DNA of 64,000 bases, from assembly GCF_030817195.1 (NCBI RefSeq), contig NZ_JAUSYZ010000001.1, positions 372,001 through 436,000 on the forward strand, given 5' to 3'. This document shows positions 60,751 through 64,000 of the stretch, in pieces. The notes beneath the pieces were generated by a model. It did no database searches and had not been told where the DNA came from. It worked only from the letters and a program-made list of their open reading frames with translations. The translations under genes were made by a program, and so were the position numbers. This DNA comes from Arthrobacter globiformis. GTDB taxonomy: Bacteria; Actinomycetota; Actinomycetes; Actinomycetales; Micrococcaceae. Numbering within the stretch: position 1 is the stretch's first letter; the number at the start of each line of letters is the position of its first letter.

Positions 60751-61632
60751 CTAGAAACGGACGGCGTCCACAAACTTCTTGAGGTCTTCGTTGTCGCAGT
60801 TGTCGAATGCGGCTTCCGGGGTGGCATTGACCGCGATTTCACCGTTGTGGAAGAACACCACGCGGTCGGCTGCCTTGGAGGCAAAGGCCATGTCATGGGT
60901 GACGAGTGCCACCGCGATGCCGTCCTCCTCCTTCAGCCGGCGCAGAACGTCCAGGACCTCGGCTGCGACGGGCGGGTCAAGGGCGGAGGTGATCTCGTCG
61001 CAGAGCAGGAGTTTGGGCTTCATCATCAGGGCCCGGGCGATGGCGACGCGCTGCCGTTCACCGCCGGAGAGCTGGGTGGGCTTGCTGAGGATGTGGTGCG
61101 CCATGCCCACTTCGGCCAGTGCTGCCTCGGCGCGGTCCCGGGCGTCCTTTGCTCCGGCGCCGCGAACCTTGCGGGGTGCCAGGACCAGGTTGTCCAGCAC
61201 GTTCATGTGCGGCCATAGCGTGTAGGTCTGGAAGACCATGCCGACTTCGGAGCGGACGCTGTCCCATTCCTTGGTGCGCTGCTGTTCGGTGAATACGGTC
61301 TGGCCGTCGACGATGATCTGGCCCTCGTCGGGGTCGGTGAGTCCGGCCAGGGCTCGCAGCAGGGTGGACTTGCCGGAGCCGCTCTTGCCGATGATGACGG
61401 TGATGTCGCCCTTGTTCATCTGGAAGTCGACGTTCCTGAGGATCTGCCGGGGGCCGAAGCTCTTCTGGAGGCCGCGGGCCTCCACCAGGACCTGCCCGCT
61501 GCCGGCGCGGCCCGCGATGTGCTCCAGAGTTGTCACCTGGGTGCCCTTCTGTTCGCTTCCATCATTGTCCTTCTGCTGGCGGCTGGAAAGCTGCGTGCCG
61601 GCTGTCGAGTGGCTGGGTGCGGAGTGGCTCAT
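60751..61632 (-). CDS. Amino-acid ABC transporter ATP-binding protein
   Basis: A 293-residue ATPase with an N-terminal extension of about 45 polar residues before the ATPase core. Motifs: Walker A GKSGSGKST, Q-loop VFQTYTLWPHMN, signature LSGGERQRVAIARAL, Walker B LLLCDEITSALDP and VTHDMAF. The polar amino-acid (HisP/GlnQ) subfamily is clear. Its start overlaps the permease stop by four bases. It probably imports the amine or imino acid degraded by the downstream genes. Confidence 0.9.
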   Translation of the reverse strand: MSHSAPSHSTAGTQLSSRQQKDNDGSEQKGTQVTTLEHIAGRAGSGQVLVEARGLQKSFGPRQILRNVDFQMNKGDITVIIGKSGSGKSTLLRALAGLTDPDEGQIIVDGQTVFTEQQRTKEWDSVRSEVGMVFQTYTLWPHMNVLDNLVLAPRKVRGAGAKDARDRAEAALAEVGMAHHILSKPTQLSGGERQRVAIARALMMKPKLLLCDEITSALDPPVAAEVLDVLRRLKEEDGIAVALVTHDMAFASKAADRVVFFHNGEIAVNATPEAAFDNCDNEDLKKFVDAVRF

Positions 61633-62411
61633 GCCGGCACCGCCGTCCGCGAGTCTGCGGTCCGTGAACCCGGCGTCGGTGAGCCAGGCGTCCGGGAGCC
61701 CGGCATCATGCGGGAGACGAGTTTCCGGGGCGGCGGGCCGCCCATGCCGGAGCTGTTCTGCATCCGGCGTTCCAGTGCGCTTGTTGCCAGGGACACGGGG
61801 AAGGCGATGGCGAAGTAGACGATGGCGGCCAATGTGAAGACTTCCAGGGACCGGTACGTCTGGGAGGAGATGGTGTTGGAGATGAACATCAGGTCCGCGA
61901 CGGCGATGGTGGAGACGAGGGCCGTGTCCTTGAACAGGGAGATGTTCAGGGACAGAATCACCGGCAGCTGCTGGCGAAGGGCCTGCGGAACGATGATGTA
62001 GCGAAGCTGCTGGAAGCGGCTCAGCTGCAGCATCCGCCCGGCTTCGACCTGTTCCACTGGCACCGACTGGAAACCGCTGCGGTAGGCCTCGGCCATGAAG
62101 GCCGTAAGGTTGGCCGTCAGCGCGATGACTGCCGAGACCTCACCGGGAAGGGTGACGCCGGTGAGTGCCGGCATGGCGTAGAAGATCCAGAACAGCTGGA
62201 CCAGCAGCGGCGTGCAGCGGAATACCTCGATGTACGCCTGGGCGGCCCAACGGATGACCTCGATCTTGGACATGCGTCCTACGGCCACGGGGACGGCGAG
62301 GACCATGCTGATGGCAATGGTGATGAGGGTGATCTGGACGGTGATTCCGAGGCCCTGCATCATTGCAGGCAGTGCCCGGGCAACCACGTCCCAGTCGAAG
62401 TTGTAGTTCAT
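61629..62411 (-). CDS. Amino-acid ABC transporter permease
   Basis: A 260-residue HisM/GlnP-type permease. About five helices are seen; the family motif EAYRSGFQSVPVEQVEAGRML is in the middle. The C terminus has a Ser/Arg/Thr/Pro repeat (GSRTPGSPTPGSRTADSRT) of a kind not normal for the family, encoded by a run of related 15-bp units at about 61640-61710. ATG 62411 follows AAGACATCAT with weak ribosome binding. Confidence 0.88.
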   Translation of the reverse strand: MNYNFDWDVVARALPAMMQGLGITVQITLITIAISMVLAVPVAVGRMSKIEVIRWAAQAYIEVFRCTPLLVQLFWIFYAMPALTGVTLPGEVSAVIALTANLTAFMAEAYRSGFQSVPVEQVEAGRMLQLSRFQQLRYIIVPQALRQQLPVILSLNISLFKDTALVSTIAVADLMFISNTISSQTYRSLEVFTLAAIVYFAIAFPVSLATSALERRMQNSSGMGGPPPRKLVSRMMPGSRTPGSPTPGSRTADSRTAVPA

Positions 62412-62463
62412 GATGTCTTGGCTCCTTGCCGGGTGACTTCTTGCCAGATCAGTTCCTGGCAGG

Positions 62464-63312
62464 TCACTTCTTCTGGAGGTCGCCGAGGTTGTCCACCTCG
62501 AAGTAGTTGACCTTGGCGTAGGCCTGGGCGAGCTTGCCGCTCTTCTGCGCGCGCTCGATGGCGATGTTCACGATCTGCATCGAACGGGCGTCAACGCCGG
62601 CGGGTACACCGTAAGCGGCGGTGCCCGAGTAAATCGCCGGATCCGGCACGATGATCTTCAGTGTCTTGTCTGCCTGGGCCTGCGATTCAGCGGTGGGAAG
62701 GTCGGTGAATTCGGCGACGGCCCTGCCGGCCTGAATGGCGGAGATGGCGTTCGAGTAGGAATCCATGGGCATGATCTTGGACGTCAGGCCCTTCAGTGTG
62801 GCTTCCGGGGCTGCGCCCTGGGCGGTTGCAATCTGGCCGCCGCTCTGGATGATCTGGTCAGAGGTGGTGTGTGGCGAGTTGGCCTTCACCACGAACACGC
62901 CGGGGTATTCGTAGACGGGGTTCGTGAAGGAGATCGCCAGTGACCGCTCCACGGTGTAGTCCAGGTTGGCTGCGAAGTCGTAACGGTTGGCCTGCAGGCC
63001 GGCCACGATGTTCTTCCACTCCGCGGCCACCGGTACCAGTTTCACGCCCAGCTGCTTGGCGAGTTCCTCCAGCGGAATAAGGTTGGGCCCGCCCAGCGTT
63101 CCGTCGGCCTGCTGGACAGTCATGGGCGGAGCGATTGCGACGCCGACGCGGAGCTCGCCGCGCTTCTTGATTTCCTCGATGAACGTGCCCTGGGCCGAGC
63201 CGGTGGAAGCGGCGGCGCTGTTGCCGCGGAAGCCGCTGCCGAAGAAGCCTGCGGCTGCGGACAGTACGGCGATGGCGAGGACAGCAAGGACGATCTTGCT
63301 TGTTTTGGTCAT
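62464..63312 (-). CDS. Amino-acid ABC transporter substrate-binding protein
   Basis: A 282-residue family-3 solute-binding protein. A signal-anchor-like segment (IVLAVLAIAVLSAAAGFFGSG) is at the N terminus, without a clear lipobox. Family features include ELRVGVAIAPPMT, YDFAANLDYTVERSLAISFTNPVYEYPGVFVV and FTDLPTAESQAQ. It is the first gene of the nine-gene minus-strand operon. Ligand probably a proline-like or hydroxyproline-like amino acid, by context. Confidence 0.9.
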   Translation of the reverse strand: MTKTSKIVLAVLAIAVLSAAAGFFGSGFRGNSAAASTGSAQGTFIEEIKKRGELRVGVAIAPPMTVQQADGTLGGPNLIPLEELAKQLGVKLVPVAAEWKNIVAGLQANRYDFAANLDYTVERSLAISFTNPVYEYPGVFVVKANSPHTTSDQIIQSGGQIATAQGAAPEATLKGLTSKIMPMDSYSNAISAIQAGRAVAEFTDLPTAESQAQADKTLKIIVPDPAIYSGTAAYGVPAGVDARSMQIVNIAIERAQKSGKLAQAYAKVNYFEVDNLGDLQKK

Positions 63313-63816
63313 TTTTAAACCCTCTTTACGGGAACGGGGTTACCGGGCTGGCAGCGGCGCTAAGCGCCGTCCACAGCTCGAAGGAAATTTGTGGCCGGCT
63401 GCCGGGGGTGCTGCCGGTTGGGGAGGTGGGGGACGGCGTAAGCAGTGTGCCGCCGTCATGGTTTGGTTGTTTTATTGTCAAACAATCTGCGCGCTGGTTC
63501 CAGAGTAGCGTTGTGACCCGAGCCACGTCCAGTACTTTTTTCGTTGGCCTTGAACCGGGGGAAATATTGCGGCAATGTGCTCACCACGGCACCCAACTGG
63601 GTAGCACTTCAGGGCGTTCTCAGGGCCGGAAGGCCCTGAGCTGCTACCTACTTTCGTTCTCCTGTGGAGCTGTGAAACCTATTGGTTCTCGCCTGCCAAC
63701 CGGTGCCCGATCGGCCCTTAAATGTCGGACCGTCCCCCTAGTCTGGGAGTGTCCGGTCAGGGGAGAAGCCGGCAAGTGGGTTTCAGAAGGCCAGGTTTCC
63801 GGGAGGGAGAGGCGGC
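63313..63816. promoter_or_regulatory. Divergent control region with FadR-type palindrome and hairpin
   Basis: No gene is seen. The palindrome ATTGTCAAACAAT (63474-63486) has the T-x-GT-N3-AC-x-A pattern of FadR-type GntR regulators and lies about 160 bases upstream of the substrate-binding protein. A long hairpin at about 63600-63648 (inner CTCAGGGCC/GGCCCTGAG) stands between the divergent genes and may be an attenuator or terminator. Confidence 0.5.
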
Positions 63817-64000
63817 ATGGACGTCCATGCGTTCGTCACCGACGACGAGGCGTGGGTTCCGGCTGTCGACTTCACGGACCAAGAGGATTCGCTGCTGACA
63901 GGCACCGTGAGCTTTCCGCTCCCCTCCTTCCTCACAGCCGACGAGGCGCTCTCCATGGTGGAGTCGACCGACCGGCTCATCGCCTGGGCAATAGCCATGA
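63817..64000 (+). CDS. Partial gene at right edge, possibly DUF222/HNH endonuclease
   Basis: ATG 63817 follows GGGAGGGAGAGG and opens a frame that runs off the edge after 61 codons. It reads MDVHAFVTDDEAWVP, then LPSFLTADEALSMVESTDRLIAW. The phrase STDRLIAWAIAM recalls the start of the DUF222 domain in Arthrobacter HNH-type proteins, but too little is visible to be sure. No domain can be assigned firmly. Confidence 0.45.
   Translation, partial: MDVHAFVTDDEAWVPAVDFTDQEDSLLTGTVSFPLPSFLTADEALSMVESTDRLIAWAIAM

Noticed and set aside
1..64000. CRISPR arrays, rRNA or tRNA genes
   Set aside because: No regular spaced repeats or recognisable RNA gene sequences were seen on either strand.

Overview
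The window is high-GC actinobacterial DNA, most consistent with Arthrobacter sensu lato (Micrococcaceae). The support is GC-rich codon use with GTG and TTG starts, a GAF-ANTAR regulator, OpcA beside glucose-6-phosphate dehydrogenase, a long GAPDH, and copper amine oxidases resembling the methylamine oxidases known from methylotrophic Arthrobacter. I see no tRNA, rRNA, CRISPR array or intact transposase.

Layout. 1-10.9 kb: a sugar-acid-like catabolic locus with a DUF1537 kinase running off the left edge, a divergent Dpp-type ABC importer, an aldo/keto reductase, an HpcH/HpaI aldolase, a BNR-repeat sialidase-like protein, an SDR and a DeoR regulator. 11-17 kb: housekeeping and stress genes (DUF3846, GAF-ANTAR, a class A penicillin-binding protein, a PRC-barrel/DUF2382 protein). 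17.1-20.4 kb: a histidine phosphatase, 6-phosphofructokinase and long-form GAPDH on the minus strand.

20.5-46.1 kb is a methylated-amine region. It holds three almost identical copper amine oxidases, two copies of a DUF5134 membrane protein with a His/Met-rich loop, two paralogous APC permeases, and an operon for a heme-dependent dimethylamine-type N-demethylase (cupin, DmmA-like subunit, PDR-type reductase, DUF3445 subunit) whose DUF3445 gene is frameshifted. Embedded in it are hxlB-hxlA (ribulose monophosphate, RuMP, pathway), zwf-opcA, a GntR/cache pair, an IclR/permease pair and a cation antiporter. 46.2-54.3 kb continues with a decayed 6-phosphogluconate dehydrogenase relic, a LuxR-type regulator fused to a degenerate kinase module, and tkt-tal-rpe-rpiB-fba-rpiB. 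Together these would turn dimethylamine and methylamine into formaldehyde, fix it by the RuMP cycle and feed glycolysis.

54.4-63.5 kb is one minus-strand operon matching the hydroxyproline route: amino-acid ABC importer, FAD oxidoreductase, DapA-like deaminase/lyase, Ser/Cys-type proline racemase family protein and aldehyde dehydrogenase. It ends in two SDR genes, both broken (a frameshift and an in-frame TGA). A partial gene, possibly DUF222/HNH, runs off the right edge.

The main new reading is regulatory. The amine operons share tandem GAACnGTTC palindromes and Crp/GlxR-like TGTGA-N6-TCAC sites, and the two RuMP operons share a duplicated leader that extends into the first codons of hxlB and tkt.
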